Origin: Paranoxybacillus vitaminiphilus
Lineage (GTDB): Bacteria; Bacillota; Bacilli; Bacillales; Anoxybacillaceae
DNA length: 64,000 nt
NCBI RefSeq assembly: GCF_003259935.1
Contig: NZ_QLMH01000009.1
Coordinates: 58,967-122,966 of the forward strand
Reading direction: 5' to 3'
Under the pieces are notes generated by a model that was not told the origin of the DNA, did not search any database, and was given only the letters and a program-made list of their open reading frames with translations. Numbering within the stretch: position 1 is the stretch's first letter; every line of letters starts with the position of its first letter. Of this stretch, positions 8,969 to 18,282 are shown piece by piece. A program made the translations under genes and the position numbers.

Positions 8969-9724
8969 TTATTTACCGATAAACATTTGTGTCCAGTGGT
9001 TTCCAGCTTGCTCAAAGCCTACTCCAATGTGAGTAAACTGTTTATTCAAAATGTTTGCTCTATGACCAGAGCTATTCATCTAGGCTGTAACAACCTCTTG
9101 TGGGGTGCGTTGACCTTGAGCAATGTTTTCACCTGCTGTTTTGTAGGTAACACCAAAGTTCCTCATCATATCAAAAGGAGAACCATAAGTCGGACTTGTA
9201 TGTGAGAAATAATGGTTTTGTTGCATATCCTGGGATTTTTTCTGAGCCACAGCACTTAGCTGAGCATCCGCTTTTAAAACAGGAAGACCTGCTCGAGCTC
9301 TTTCTTTGTTTGTTAATTCAATGACTTGTTGAGCATATTGACTGATCCCGGCAGAAGGCTGAGTTGGTTGTTGCTGAGTTGGTGTCTGCTGTCTAGGTTG
9401 AGTTGGTTGCTGTTGTGTTGGCGTTTGCATTTGATTTGGTGGCAGTGTATATTGTCTTTGCTGCTGATTCCATTGTTGCTGAAGTCTTGCTTGCCACTCA
9501 GCTGCTTGTTTAGGGTCCACCTCAACAAATTTGTACTTTGCATCTTGGATCAATACTGCTCTTGTATGAGGATAGTTGTTGCTTGATATCGATGTATACG
9601 AAGCTGAAATATCCATGTTTTTATTATCATCATTGTCATTGCGATCTGTATCCATTGTGTTACACGCTGTAAGCCCCATTACTAGGGCAGAAGCTGCGAG
9701 AAAGCCAATCATTTTCTTTATCAT
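8969..9724 (-). pseudogene. CAP-domain (SCP/YkwD-like) lipoprotein, interrupted by an amber codon
   Basis: Would encode 251 residues: a lipoprotein signal (VMGLTAC), a Q/P/T-rich linker (about 85-125), and a C-terminal CAP domain of the spore-associated YkwD type (IELTNKERARAGLPVLKAD, HTSPTYGSPFDMM, GENIAQG). The first frame ends with TAG at 9080-9082 after QEVVTA. The same frame continues MNSSGHRANILNKQF to a TAA at 8969, giving QEVVTA-stop-MNSSGHRANIL. The family normally has Trp at this position (VxxWMxSxGHRxNI), so a single TGG-to-TAG change explains the break. The truncated 214-residue product lacks the last CAP motif. Sequencing error is possible. Confidence 0.85.
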
Positions 9725-9827
9725 CGTATCGCCTCCTAATGTATTATTTTTTTACACCCTTAGTTTTTATATTTTTGAAGGAAAGTAAAGATGGGAATAC
9801 CTGTGATAAATGGAATGTCTAAGAATA

Positions 9828-9866
9828 AAAAAAAACGAGTTGGGCAAATCCCCAACTCGTTTTTTA
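9828..9866. terminator. Strong bidirectional hairpin terminator
   Basis: Perfect stem AACGAGTTGGG / CCCAACTCGTT with A- and T-runs. On the minus strand it would end yumC transcripts, but the GC-rich repeat block separates it from yumC. Confidence 0.8.
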
Positions 9867-9880
9867 ATATGATCGCCGCG

Positions 9881-10258
9881 CCTCCGCTTTTCTTGGTTGT
9901 CTAGCTCCGGCGGCTATCCCCTCCCGACGCTTCGGCTCCGCTGTGGCGGCAACAGCCTCCTCGCGGATCCTCCAGCGCGTGTCGGGGATAAGCAAGCCGC
10001 CTCCGCTTTTCTTGGTTGTCTAGCTCCGGCGGCTATCCCCTCCCGACGCTTCGGCTCCGCTGTGGCGGCAACAGCCTCCTCGCGGATCCTCCAGCGCGTG
10101 TCGGGGATAAGCAAGCCGCCTCCGCTTTTCTTGGTTGTCTAGTTTCAGCGCCTAGCTCTCTGTGCCAAATAACCTTCCCCCTCGAAGTGACAAGCACTTC
10201 TGCGGGTGAAGAACATTTGGCTTCGAGAGCTAACCGCGGCGCCTCCGCTTTTCTTGTT
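9881..10258. repeat. GC-rich hairpin repeats: two identical 119-bp units plus a variant unit
   Basis: CCTCCGCTTTTCTTGGTTG begins at 9881, 10000 and 10119; the 9881 and 10000 units read the same over 119 bp. The third unit (10119-10241) keeps the border but has a different interior, a hairpin with GTGCCAAATAACCTTCCCCC and GAAGAACATTTGGC arms. A last border at 10242 runs into the yumC stop codon. Related units lie at 36766-37025 and 63699-63815. Base composition is much richer in GC than the flanks. Short reading frames here are not genes. Confidence 0.9.
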
Positions 10259-11249
10259 AGAACATGGATGTTGAGTGCAGCGGCTGTACTTTTGCGTTTG
10301 GATCGATGTACGCTTTTGCATTGTTAACCGCTGTTGGTGCTTCTCCGAAACCGCAAGCAATTAATTTAACTTTTCCTTCATATGTGCAAATGTCTCCAGC
10401 GGCATAGACGCCTGGAATGTTCGTTTCCATTTTCGAGTTGACTTTAATCGAGTTCTTTTCAATTTCTAATCCCCATTCTTTAATTGGCCCGAGAGAAGAA
10501 ACAAAGCCGTAGTTGACAATGACTGCATCAACATCAATTGTTTCCTTCGTTCCTGTTTTTACTTCTTCCAATACGACTTGTTTAATGCTGTTTTCATCGC
10601 CAATAAGCTCTACTGGCACGAAAGGAGTTTTTACTTCTACTCTTGATTTCATTAAGTTTTCAACACTGTGTTCATGAGCGCGGAACTTATCGCGGCGATG
10701 GACGATTGTAACTTTTTCTGCAATCGGTTCAAGCATTAATGCCCAGTCTACCGCAGAGTCCCCCCCGCCGCAGACAAGCACTTTTTTGCCGGCAAATTTA
10801 TTTAAATCATCGATAAAGTAATAAAGGTTTTTTCCTTCGTATTGTGCCGCGCTTTCAAGCTCTAGGCGGCGCGGTTGGAAAGCGCCGTTTCCAGCGGTAA
10901 TAATCACTGCTTTTGAATAGTGGATTTCTTTGTTTGTAATAAGCTTGAATGTGCCGTCTTCGAGTTTTTCAAGCTTTTCCACAGACTGCTCTAGGCAAAC
11001 AGTAGGATTGAATTTGGACATTTGTTCTTTTAGGTTATCAATTAATTCTTGGGCGCGGATTTTTGGAAATCCAGCAACGTCATATATGTATTTTTCCGGA
11101 TAAAGCGCAGAAAGTTGTCCGCCCAGCTGTGGAAGACTTTCAATGATTTTAACGCTTGCTTGACGCATACCGCCATAAAAAGCAGTAAATAATCCCGTTG
11201 GACCGCCGCCGATAATGGTAATGTCATATACTTTTTGATCTTCTTTCAC
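10257..11249 (-). CDS. yumC: Ferredoxin/flavodoxin-NADP+ reductase, thioredoxin reductase-like type
   Basis: 330-residue FAD/NADPH enzyme of the TrxR-like ferredoxin-NADP reductase group. The FAD motif GGGPTG is at about 14-19 and the NADPH motif [13 protein letters not shown] near 158. It lacks the redox CxxC of true thioredoxin reductases, which marks the FNR type. The late FAD motif is [15 protein letters not shown]. subtilis YumC is the close relative and has the same neighbour (yumB). The stop codon coincides with the border of the GC-rich repeat block. An upstream GGGGGAA site precedes the ATG. Confidence 0.95.
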   Translation of the reverse strand: MKEDQKVYDITIIGGGPTGLFTAFYGGMRQASVKIIESLPQLGGQLSALYPEKYIYDVAGFPKIRAQELIDNLKEQMSKFNPTVCLEQSVEKLEKLEDGTFKLITNKEIHYSKAVIITAGNGAFQPRRLELESAAQYEGKNLYYFIDDLNKFAGKKVLVCGGGDSAVDWALMLEPIAEKVTIVHRRDKFRAHEHSVENLMKSRVEVKTPFVPVELIGDENSIKQVVLEEVKTGTKETIDVDAVIVNYGFVSSLGPIKEWGLEIEKNSIKVNSKMETNIPGVYAAGDICTYEGKVKLIACGFGEAPTAVNNAKAYIDPNAKVQPLHSTSMF

Positions 11250-11561
11250 AACAATTCCCCCTAAATATCAATTGTCTGATGAGCCAGCATTGTAAAAAAG
11301 ATTATATCATCATTTTTCGCTTTCTCATCACTCAATTCAGAATTTTAGCACATAATTCATTTTATCATATTCGGTTGGTGCTTTGAACAGGCTTGTACTT
11401 GAGGTTTTTAAAACGAGCGGGGAAGCGATAAAAAATAAGGACGAAAAACATAAAAATGACTTGAAAATTGTCGGAAAAACGAATAATATGATTTAGTGAA
11501 TAGATTGTTAAGATTTTGTGACAACATTTTTACAAATGTATGTATTTTTTTGTGTAGTATA

Positions 11562-11579
11562 TCGTGAATTAATTCACAA
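11562..11579. promoter_or_regulatory. Rex operator upstream of the NADH dehydrogenase gene
   Basis: TCGTGAATTAATTCACAA is a dyad matching the Rex site TTGTGAANNNNTTCACAA with one mismatch, about 80 bases before the start of the type II NADH dehydrogenase gene. Rex senses the NADH/NAD+ ratio and represses ndh in B. subtilis. The 11250-11560 stretch otherwise holds no gene I can support. Confidence 0.75.
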
Positions 11580-11660
11580 ACTTTTTCGATAAAAATTTTT
11601 GAAGCGGTACAATATAGCCAATTCAAACTGAAAAAATTAAAAAGGGTGGAAGTGATTCGG

Positions 11661-12875
11661 TTGAAAAAGCCAAATGTTGTTATTTTAGGTGCTGGTTATG
11701 GTGGTTTAATGACAACAGTGCGCCTGCAAACAATGGTAGGTGTCAATGAAGCGAACATTACGCTTGTAAACAAAAACGACTATCATTATGAATCAACATG
11801 GTTGCATGAAGCATCTGCTGGTACGCTGCATCATGACCGTGTTCGCTATCCGATTGCCGATGTCATTGACAGCCGCAAAGTTAATTTCGTGAAAGATACA
11901 GTTGTCAAGGTTGTGCCAGAGGAGAACCGCGTGATTCTCGAAAATGGTGAATTATCTTACGATTACTTAGTTGTTGCGTTAGGTTTTGAGTCAGAAACAT
12001 TCGGTATTAAAGGTATTAAAGAATATGCTTTCTCTATTGCGAACGTAAACGCAGCCCGTCAAATTCGCGAACACATTGAGTATCAATTTGCGACTTATAA
12101 CACAGAAGCAGAAAAACGTGATGAGCGTTTAACGATTGTTGTTGGCGGTGCAGGCTTCACAGGTATCGAGTTTCTTGGTGAGTTAGTGAATCGTGTCCCA
12201 GAGCTTTGCCGCGAATACGACGTCGATCCGCATAAGGTGCGCATTATTTGCGTTGAAGCGGCTCCAACCGTTCTTCCTGGTTTTGATCCAGAGCTAGTTG
12301 AGTATGCGGTGAACTTGTTAGAGCGCAAAGGTGTCGAATTCAAAATTGGAACAGCAATTAAAGAGTGCACGCCAGAAGGCATCATCGTTGCCAAAGGCGA
12401 TGAAGTAGAAGAAATTAAAGCTAGTACTGTTGTTTGGGCAGCAGGTGTGCGCGGCAGTTATGTGATTGATGAGTCAGGATTTGAAGCAATGCGCGGACGC
12501 GTAAAAGTTGACCCGTTCTTACGTGCGCCAGGTTATGAAAATGTATTTATCGTTGGTGATTGTTCGTTAATTATCAACGAAGAAACGAACCGCCCATACC
12601 CGCCAACTGCACAAATTGCCATGCAGCAAGGTGAAGTTTGTGCGAAAAACCTCGCTGTGCTTATCCGCCAGCAAGGTGAGTTGCAAGCGTTTAAACCAGA
12701 TCTTAAAGGTTCAGTTTGCTCGCTCGGTGAAGATGATGCGATTGGTGTTGTATTCGGCAAGAAAATTTGGGGTTCAAAAGCCAGCTTCATGAAGAAAATG
12801 ATTGATAACCGCGCTTTATACTTAATCGGTGGTTCGTCATTAGTGATGAAAAAGGGTAAATTCAATTTCTTTTAA
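11661..12875 (+). CDS. yumB: Type II NADH dehydrogenase-like flavoprotein
   Basis: 404-residue membrane-associated NADH:quinone oxidoreductase family member. The FAD motif GAGYGG starts at residue 10; [20 protein letters not shown] and the NADH motif [16 protein letters not shown] (near 160) are typical of Bacillus YumB/Ndh; [12 protein letters not shown] and the C-terminal helix end KKGKFNFF. The TTG at 11661 has a GGAAGTGA site 5 bases upstream; a GTG at 11646 is less well placed. The preceding Rex box suggests it is expressed when NADH is high, as for B. subtilis ndh, so it may be the main respiratory NDH-2. Confidence 0.93.
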   Translation: MKKPNVVILGAGYGGLMTTVRLQTMVGVNEANITLVNKNDYHYESTWLHEASAGTLHHDRVRYPIADVIDSRKVNFVKDTVVKVVPEENRVILENGELSYDYLVVALGFESETFGIKGIKEYAFSIANVNAARQIREHIEYQFATYNTEAEKRDERLTIVVGGAGFTGIEFLGELVNRVPELCREYDVDPHKVRIICVEAAPTVLPGFDPELVEYAVNLLERKGVEFKIGTAIKECTPEGIIVAKGDEVEEIKASTVVWAAGVRGSYVIDESGFEAMRGRVKVDPFLRAPGYENVFIVGDCSLIINEETNRPYPPTAQIAMQQGEVCAKNLAVLIRQQGELQAFKPDLKGSVCSLGEDDAIGVVFGKKIWGSKASFMKKMIDNRALYLIGGSSLVMKKGKFNFF

Positions 12876-12888
12876 TTATCGATAAAAC

Positions 12889-12934
12889 GAAAAGGCAAGA
12901 ACAGAGAGATGATTCTTCTGTTTTTGCCTTTTTT
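12889..12934 (+). terminator. Terminator after yumB
   Basis: Stem AAAGGCAAGAACAGA / TCTGTTTTTGCCTTT followed by T-run. Confidence 0.85.
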
Positions 12935-13105
12935 GTTTTGTACGATTAAAATTTAAAAAATTAAGAAAAATAAAGATTATGGAAGCATATGCATGATGTA
13001 TCCGTTTACATTCGTCTAAATGCCCGAAATTCCCTCTTTCCTTTTTAACAAAAATTTTGATATATTATCAGAAAATTAAGAAAATTAATGAAAGGATGAA
13101 TCAAC

Positions 13106-13234
13106 ATGAAAGAAACCATTCAAACGGTATGTCCATATTGCTCAGGGAACGGATATGTACAATTAGTTTTAGGCGGTTCTGAAACTTGTTACTGTTGCTC
13201 TGGAAAAGGTGTTACAGTTAAAGATAAACAATAG
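13106..13234 (+). CDS. yuiA: YuiA-like small zinc-finger protein
   Basis: 42-residue protein with two CxxC-containing knuckles: CPYCSGNG near the N terminus and CYCCSGKG near the C terminus. These resemble half of the DnaJ cysteine-rich repeat (CxxCxGxG) that binds zinc. B. subtilis YuiA is of similar size and stands next to yuiB, as here. The start ATG has GAAAGGATG upstream. Function is unknown; a small zinc-binding chaperone-like or regulatory role is only a guess. Confidence 0.85.
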   Translation: MKETIQTVCPYCSGNGYVQLVLGGSETCYCCSGKGVTVKDKQ

Positions 13235-13304
13235 CATTGTAATTCATTGACTCCCTTTTCACGATTCAGTACACTTAAGGATGATGTACTGGAGGTGAGT
13301 AGGG

Positions 13305-13628
13305 ATGGAAATGAGTCTGCCTGTTTTAATTATATCGATGTTATTATTTTTTGTATTGTTTTTTGGCATTGGCTTTTTGTTGAATATGCTGCTTCGAATG
13401 TCGTGGATTATGGCGATATTAAGTCCAATCGTATTTATATTTATCATTGATGATGTAAAGTTTATTCAATATTTTACTGATCCTGTTACTTCTTTCGGTG
13501 CCTTGAAAGAACGAATTTTATCTTTGGCCCCTGCTGATATTATGATTTTAAGCAGCGGTTTGTTTGGGGCGATATGCGCTGGTATCGCCATTCGTGCTTT
13601 GCGAGCTAAAGGGTATCAAATGTTTTAA
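13305..13628 (+). CDS. yuiB: YuiB-like membrane protein
   Basis: 107-residue integral membrane protein, YuiB family. Two hydrophobic segments near the N terminus (LPVLIISMLLFFVLFFGIGFLL and IMAILSPIVFIFII, about 4-25 and 35-50) and a third near the C terminus (ILSSGLFGAICAGIAI). GGAGGTGAG lies upstream of the ATG. Function unknown. The palindromic repeat begins at the very next base after its TAA. Confidence 0.85.
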   Translation: MEMSLPVLIISMLLFFVLFFGIGFLLNMLLRMSWIMAILSPIVFIFIIDDVKFIQYFTDPVTSFGALKERILSLAPADIMILSSGLFGAICAGIAIRALRAKGYQMF

Positions 13629-13747
13629 GGGCTGACCTATAAGTGTTTGACCTCACGCGAAACTCACAATATATTGTGCTTTTATCCATTGCTATGTCCT
13701 AATTGTTATGGTTGTGGGGTCTGACACTTGCTTTTTTCGGTCAGCCC
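13629..13747 (+). repeat. GGCTGACC palindromic repeat, well preserved copy
   Basis: GGGCTGACC and GGTCAGCCC outer arms, inner AAGTGTTTGACCTCACGCG and GTGGGGTCTGACACTTGC, then T-run. It abuts the yuiB stop with no gap, so it probably terminates yuiB. Confidence 0.9.
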
Positions 13748-13847
13748 TTTTTTTATGAAGAAGTCATGTTTGTGTTTCCTGTTCCTCTCAATATGTATAT
13801 TTCCTTTTTATTTTGGAAATAAATACAACTATGAGAGGAGTGAGGAA

Positions 13848-14537
13848 ATGAATAAATTTAAGAACACTGTAAGACGAATAACAATGTCTATTTTATTCCT
13901 TCTTGCACTACTAACTACCTTTCAATCTATTTCCGGGGTAGAGGCAAAGATATTTCCTGATTGGTTTTATAGTTATCGTTTTGTTTATGGTGATGATGAT
14001 GCGGAAAAACGCGTATGGTTAGATGATAAAGAGCTACAACGGCAAGAGCGCGTGCAACCGCAAATTTCATCTAAACAAGCCTTTAATGACTCAGTTCGTC
14101 TTGAAGAGGCATTTGACTGGTCAAAATACCCGGCAAAAACAGTCACTGCAACCGGTTATACAGCAGGAGTTGAGTCGACAGGAAAAACACCGGATCATCC
14201 GCAATACGGAATTACATATTCTGGAGTGAAAGTAAAAAGAGATTTATACTCAACGATTGCTGCTGATTTAAATGTGTTTCCGATTGGTACCATCTTGTTT
14301 ATTCCCGGTTATGGATATGGAGTTGTTGCAGATAAAGGAAGTGCGATCAAAGGGAACCGCATTGACTTATATTACGATACTGTAGAAGACGTATATAAAT
14401 ATTGGGGTAAAAAGACGGTTGATGTATATATTGTCGAAAAAGGTGACGGAACGCTGTCAGAAGAAGAATTGATAAGTCTGAATGAAAATGAGACGATGCA
14501 AGTATTCCGCCAGCAATATTTAAAAGCGAAAAGTTAA
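13848..14537 (+). CDS. yuiC: 3D-domain protein, YuiC/stationary-phase survival (Sps) family
   Basis: 229-residue secreted or membrane-anchored protein. An N-terminal hydrophobic segment ([20 protein letters not shown]) is followed by a 3D domain (about 100-200) holding [20 protein letters not shown] and [17 protein letters not shown], the conserved Asp set that names the fold. B. subtilis YuiC is a related muralytic enzyme acting on peptidoglycan. The frame opens earlier (13728), inside the repeat, but the ATG at 13848 has AGAGGAGTGAGG directly upstream. Confidence 0.9.
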   Translation: MNKFKNTVRRITMSILFLLALLTTFQSISGVEAKIFPDWFYSYRFVYGDDDAEKRVWLDDKELQRQERVQPQISSKQAFNDSVRLEEAFDWSKYPAKTVTATGYTAGVESTGKTPDHPQYGITYSGVKVKRDLYSTIAADLNVFPIGTILFIPGYGYGVVADKGSAIKGNRIDLYYDTVEDVYKYWGKKTVDVYIVEKGDGTLSEEELISLNENETMQVFRQQYLKAKS

Positions 14538-14542
14538 AAGTA

Positions 14543-14573
14543 AAAAAGGGTAGGGGCGCCCCTGCCCTTTTTA
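14543..14573. terminator. Bidirectional terminator between convergent genes
   Basis: Long stem AAAAAGGGTAGGGGC / GCCCCTGCCCTTTTT with almost no loop. Confidence 0.88.
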
Positions 14574-15383
14574 GTTTTCTAACAGTGGATCTTTTTCATC
14601 ATACGGCGGAAAAATATGCGGGTGAAGAATGGCGGCCAGCTTTTTTAAACCGAGCAGAAGCCGGGGAGAAGGACGGCAGTACAAAGCTTCTTCCAGGATA
14701 TATATCCTTCCTTGTTTCACCGCTTTCATTTCACTCCAGCCAGGCCTTTTTCGAATCATGTCAACATTGATTTTGTCCGTCCTTACCCCTACCCATGCAA
14801 GACAAATATGTTCCGGATTGCGCGATTTTACTTCTTCCCAATCCGTTTGCACGTTCGCTCTCTTTTGATCGGCAAAAATGTTTACTCCTCCAGCAAGCCA
14901 ACTAATTTCTGTTAACCAGTTTTCTTTACCGGGAGTAAAAACGGGCTTCGGCCACCATTCCCAATAAAGTCGAGCTTTTTGGTCAATTTTATTGGATAAC
15001 TGTTTGTACTTATCCATAAAAGTGTAAAATTTTTGAACGATTATTTGGGCTTTGTCCTTTACATTTAAAACATTTCCTAATGTGAGCAAATCGTTTGCGA
15101 TTTCGTCCAAAGAATCAGGATTGAAAACGAGGTGGGGAATGTTTCTTTTTTGCAATTGTTCCACATTTTTTTCCATACCGGGAACACTAAGAGAGGCAAG
15201 CACAATATCAGGATGTAATTGTTCGACTAAATCCATGTTAATGTTTAAATCAGGGCCGACACGTGGCAAATGCCCGATGTTTGAAGGCCAATCGGAAAAA
15301 TCATCTACCGCAACTAAATGTTCCGTCATTCCTAAATACTCAAGCAATTCTGTATTGCTCGGACAAATCGAAATAATCCTCAT
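14571..15383 (-). CDS. Periplasmic-binding-fold protein, BtuF/cobalamin-binding-like, without signal peptide
   Basis: 270-residue protein of the helical-backbone metal-receptor (BtuF/FhuD) fold: MRIISICPSNTELLEYLGM at the start, then HPDIVLASLS near 57 and RPSPRLLLGLKKLA near the end. It has no signal sequence or lipobox, so it is probably cytosolic, unlike transport receptors, and has no ABC permease or ATPase neighbour. Such orphan BtuF-like proteins are common in Bacillaceae and their ligand is not established. The ATG follows AAGGAGG. Confidence 0.8.
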   Translation of the reverse strand: MRIISICPSNTELLEYLGMTEHLVAVDDFSDWPSNIGHLPRVGPDLNINMDLVEQLHPDIVLASLSVPGMEKNVEQLQKRNIPHLVFNPDSLDEIANDLLTLGNVLNVKDKAQIIVQKFYTFMDKYKQLSNKIDQKARLYWEWWPKPVFTPGKENWLTEISWLAGGVNIFADQKRANVQTDWEEVKSRNPEHICLAWVGVRTDKINVDMIRKRPGWSEMKAVKQGRIYILEEALYCRPSPRLLLGLKKLAAILHPHIFPPYDEKDPLLEN

Positions 15384-15484
15384 TATAACCTCCTTGATTT
15401 TTCATAAGAAATTTCCACTTATGTAATTCGATATATTCTGTTTTATTTCCTTGTTTGTTATGATGGAAAAAAGGGGGGATTTCT

Positions 15485-15868
15485 TTGGAGAATTACCCGC
15501 TTGAGTACTATGAGTTTTTTATTAAGTTTAACGAAGGGGACTATTACACTTGCCATGATTTGCTTGAAGAAATTTGGATGACCGACAAAGAAAATTATTT
15601 TTTAAAAGGAATGCTGCAAATGACGGTTGCTCTTTATCATTACAGCTATGGCAATGTGAAAGGGGCAAGAATGATGATGGAAGCGGCCAGGCAGTATATT
15701 CAAAAATACCGGCCGGTTTATTGGGGAGTGAACCTTGAGGAAGTAAATGAATTTATTGAGCGCTGTCTTACAATCATGCCGCGTAATATTGAGCGTGTTG
15801 AATTTGATAAAGTTGATCAATTACCTAAGCTGCCGACACTTCTCTTGTATTTGCAAGATCATATTTAG
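15485..15868 (+). CDS. DUF309 protein
   Basis: 127-residue all-helical protein of the DUF309 family, recognised by YYTCHDLLEEIWM (residues 19-31) and LKGMLQMTVALYHY followed by GNVKGA. The His and Glu pattern is conserved in the family. Start is TTG at 15485 with AAAGGGGGG upstream. Function unknown. It lies between the BtuF-like gene and the aminopeptidase gene. Confidence 0.85.
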   Translation: MENYPLEYYEFFIKFNEGDYYTCHDLLEEIWMTDKENYFLKGMLQMTVALYHYSYGNVKGARMMMEAARQYIQKYRPVYWGVNLEEVNEFIERCLTIMPRNIERVEFDKVDQLPKLPTLLLYLQDHI

Positions 15869-15929
15869 ATAATCAAAATCATTATTGTTTTGTGCTATAT
15901 ATTGAGAGAAAAAAGATGGAGGTGTTTTT

Positions 15930-17423
15930 ATGTTTACCGTATTAAATCATCTTGATCTAAGTTATTTACATGAGGTATTAGTCATTGGGCTATTTGAAAA
16001 GAATAAACAGCTTGATGGATTGGCAGGAGAAATGAACGAGCTGCTTGATGGACAGCTCATGACTTTGTTAAAGGAAGGAGATATATCAGCAAAGAAAAAA
16101 GCGGTTACAAAAGTACATACGCTTGGGAAAATAAATATAAAGCGGCTTTATTTTGTCGGTTTGGGAAAAGAAGAGGATCTCACATTTGAAGTGTTAAGGG
16201 AAGCGTTTGGTAAGCTGTTTAAAACGGTAAAAGAAGCGAAATTAACAAAGATAGCGGTTGCACTTGATACGTTCACCAATGGGAAGATTGACTACAATGA
16301 AGCAGCCCATGCTCTTGCCGAAGCGCTGCCGCTTGCAACCTATCAGTTTGCCGGCTATAAACAAAAAGCAAATGAGCCGGAAAAACAAATTGAGAAGGTC
16401 ATCGTTTATACACAAGGTGCCCAGGAAGAGGTTCAAGCAAGTTTAACAGTCGGCTATGTATATGGAGAGGCGACGAATTCTGCACGCACATTAGTGAACA
16501 TGCCAGGCAATATGTTAACAGCTGCTGATTTAGCCGATTATGCAGTAGAAATGGCAAAAAAATACGATTTTGAATATGAAGTGCTTGAAAAAGAAGATAT
16601 GGAAAAGCTCGGCATGGGTGCGTTTCTTGCGGTCAATCAAGGATCTGCGGAACCGCCGAAAATGATTGTTTTAAAATATCAAGGAAAAGAAACTTGGGAA
16701 AATGTCATCGGTTTAGTCGGCAAAGGGGTAACATTTGATACAGGAGGTTATTCACTGAAGCCGCGGGAGAGCATGGTGGACATGAAAACGGATATGGCAG
16801 GAGCTGCGGCTGTCCTTGGAGCAATGGAAATCATCGGTGAGCTTCGTCCTGAACAAAATGTGGTTGCCGTTATTCCGGCAACGGATAATATGATAAGTGG
16901 TCATGCATTAAAGCCGGATGATGTGATTACGTCCATGAGCGGCAAAACGATTGAAGTCAAAAATACAGATGCTGAAGGAAGATTGATTTTAGCTGATGCG
17001 ATTACTTATGCAAAGCATCATGGAGCCAATTACATTGTCGATGTGGCTACGTTAACAGGCGGTGTGATTGTTGCGTTGGGAAATCACACGACTGGAGCAA
17101 TGACAAACAACGAGCAATTGTTTGAACAATTGCTGGAAGCTTCGGCAGAGACGGGAGAATTTATTTGGCGCTTGCCAATTACGGAGAAAGATAAAGAACG
17201 CGTTCGCAGCAGTAAAATTGCCGATTTGAATAATTCTCCGGGACGTGAGGGGCATGCGATCATGGGAGGTGCTTTCTTAAGCGAGTTTGCCGAAGATACA
17301 CCTTGGGTTCACCTTGATATTGCCGGTACATCGGTGACGTCAAGCGCGCATGACCTTGGACCGGCCGGTGCGACAGGAGTGATGGTGCGCACGCTTGCGG
17401 CATTTGTCGAGCGTTTTGAGTAG
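15930..17423 (+). CDS. pepA: Leucyl aminopeptidase (M17)
   Basis: 497-residue cytosolic dizinc aminopeptidase of the PepA/leucyl aminopeptidase family (B. subtilis YuiE). The variable N-terminal domain covers about 1-170. The C-terminal catalytic domain carries [16 protein letters not shown] (metal Lys/Asp), the signature NTDAEGRL (345-352) with metal Asp and Glu and catalytic Arg, and an SSAHD..GATG C-terminal motif. AGATGGAGGTG precedes the ATG. A terminator follows. It removes N-terminal residues from peptides during turnover. Confidence 0.95.
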   Translation: MFTVLNHLDLSYLHEVLVIGLFEKNKQLDGLAGEMNELLDGQLMTLLKEGDISAKKKAVTKVHTLGKINIKRLYFVGLGKEEDLTFEVLREAFGKLFKTVKEAKLTKIAVALDTFTNGKIDYNEAAHALAEALPLATYQFAGYKQKANEPEKQIEKVIVYTQGAQEEVQASLTVGYVYGEATNSARTLVNMPGNMLTAADLADYAVEMAKKYDFEYEVLEKEDMEKLGMGAFLAVNQGSAEPPKMIVLKYQGKETWENVIGLVGKGVTFDTGGYSLKPRESMVDMKTDMAGAAAVLGAMEIIGELRPEQNVVAVIPATDNMISGHALKPDDVITSMSGKTIEVKNTDAEGRLILADAITYAKHHGANYIVDVATLTGGVIVALGNHTTGAMTNNEQLFEQLLEASAETGEFIWRLPITEKDKERVRSSKIADLNNSPGREGHAIMGGAFLSEFAEDTPWVHLDIAGTSVTSSAHDLGPAGATGVMVRTLAAFVERFE

Positions 17424-17428
17424 TTTGC

Positions 17429-17470
17429 AGAAGGGGCTGTCCGTTTATTTCGGATAACCCCTTTCTTTTT
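17429..17470 (+). terminator. Terminator after pepA
   Basis: Stem AGAAGGGG..TCCG / CGGA..CCCCTTTCT followed by TTTT. Confidence 0.75.
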
Positions 17471-17506
17471 GTGCAAAAATAAAATGAGATAGTAACAAAA
17501 TTTTTG

Positions 17507-17567
17507 TTTAATAAATATTAAGTTAATGTTAATTTTGTGTAAATTTTAGCTAAAATAATTGTAAATT
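17507..17567 (+). promoter_or_regulatory. Candidate 11-bp-phased PhoP-like repeat array before the phosphate transport genes
   Basis: TTTAAT, TTAAGT, TTAATT, TAAATT, TAAAAT and TAAATT occur with exactly 5-base spacers, that is every 11 bases. PhoP binds TTAACA-like repeats with such phasing. The region is AT-rich and the units match weakly. Confidence 0.3.
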
Positions 17568-17644
17568 CGACATATCTTGATAAAATAGGACAGGTGGCTC
17601 TTTTTTTCTATATATTTATGTAGTAATAAATGGGGGTTTTCGTG

Positions 17645-18265
17645 ATGATTTTTTCACCAAAAAAAGACGTGTTTTTCGATTTGTTATTTACCATTTCAGA
17701 AAATGTCAAAGAAGGGGCGCAATATTTTGTCGAGTACAAAATTAATAATTTAAGCGATTTAAAAGAGTTTGCCCGCGTCATGAAGGAATATGAGAGGAAA
17801 GGCGACTCTTTTATTCATGAATTAGTGGTTGCCCTTAACAAAACGTTTATTACACCGATTGAGCGTGAAGATATTCACCAATTGGCAATGAAAATGGATG
17901 ATGTGTTAGATGGCCTTGAGCAGTGCGCTGCTCGTTTTGAAATGTTTTCTTTTACAGATATTGATGACCATATGGCGAAATTTTTTAATAATATTTACCA
18001 AAGCACAATTGAAATCTCTGAAGCTTTAAAGCTTTTAGCGGGCAAAAAATTGCTCGATATGAGAGCGCACGCGATTAAAATTAAAGATTATGAATCAAAA
18101 TGTGATGAGATTTTACGTGCATCGATTAAAAACTTATTTGTAACGCAAAAAGATCCAATTAAACTCATTCAGTATAAAGAATTGTACGAAATGCTTGAAG
18201 AAATCGCTGACAGCTGTGAGGATGTTGCAAATACAATCGAAACGATTATTATGCGTAACGCGTAA
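17645..18265 (+). CDS. DUF47 (PhoU-like) protein paired with a PiT transporter
   Basis: 206-residue helical-bundle protein of the DUF47 (TIGR00153/YkaA) family, related to PhoU. Typical segments are KKDVFFDLLF at the N terminus and ERKGDSFIHELVVALNKTFITP..REDI. DUF47 genes sit next to pit and are thought to modulate phosphate uptake. Here pit follows by 17 bases, so the two are one operon. I choose the ATG at 17645; GTG/ATG codons just upstream are possible alternatives, with GGGGG near 17632. Confidence 0.9.
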   Translation: MIFSPKKDVFFDLLFTISENVKEGAQYFVEYKINNLSDLKEFARVMKEYERKGDSFIHELVVALNKTFITPIEREDIHQLAMKMDDVLDGLEQCAARFEMFSFTDIDDHMAKFFNNIYQSTIEISEALKLLAGKKLLDMRAHAIKIKDYESKCDEILRASIKNLFVTQKDPIKLIQYKELYEMLEEIADSCEDVANTIETIIMRNA

Positions 18266-18282
18266 GGGAGACTATAGAGAGT

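Noticed and set aside
9881..10258. CRISPR array
   Set aside because: Only two identical long units with no unique spacers and no cas genes; they are tandem intergenic repeats.
9897..10327. Short open frames across the GC-rich repeat block (both strands)
   Set aside because: They repeat the same peptide with each 119-bp unit, lack ribosome-binding sites, and follow the repeat rather than any protein family.
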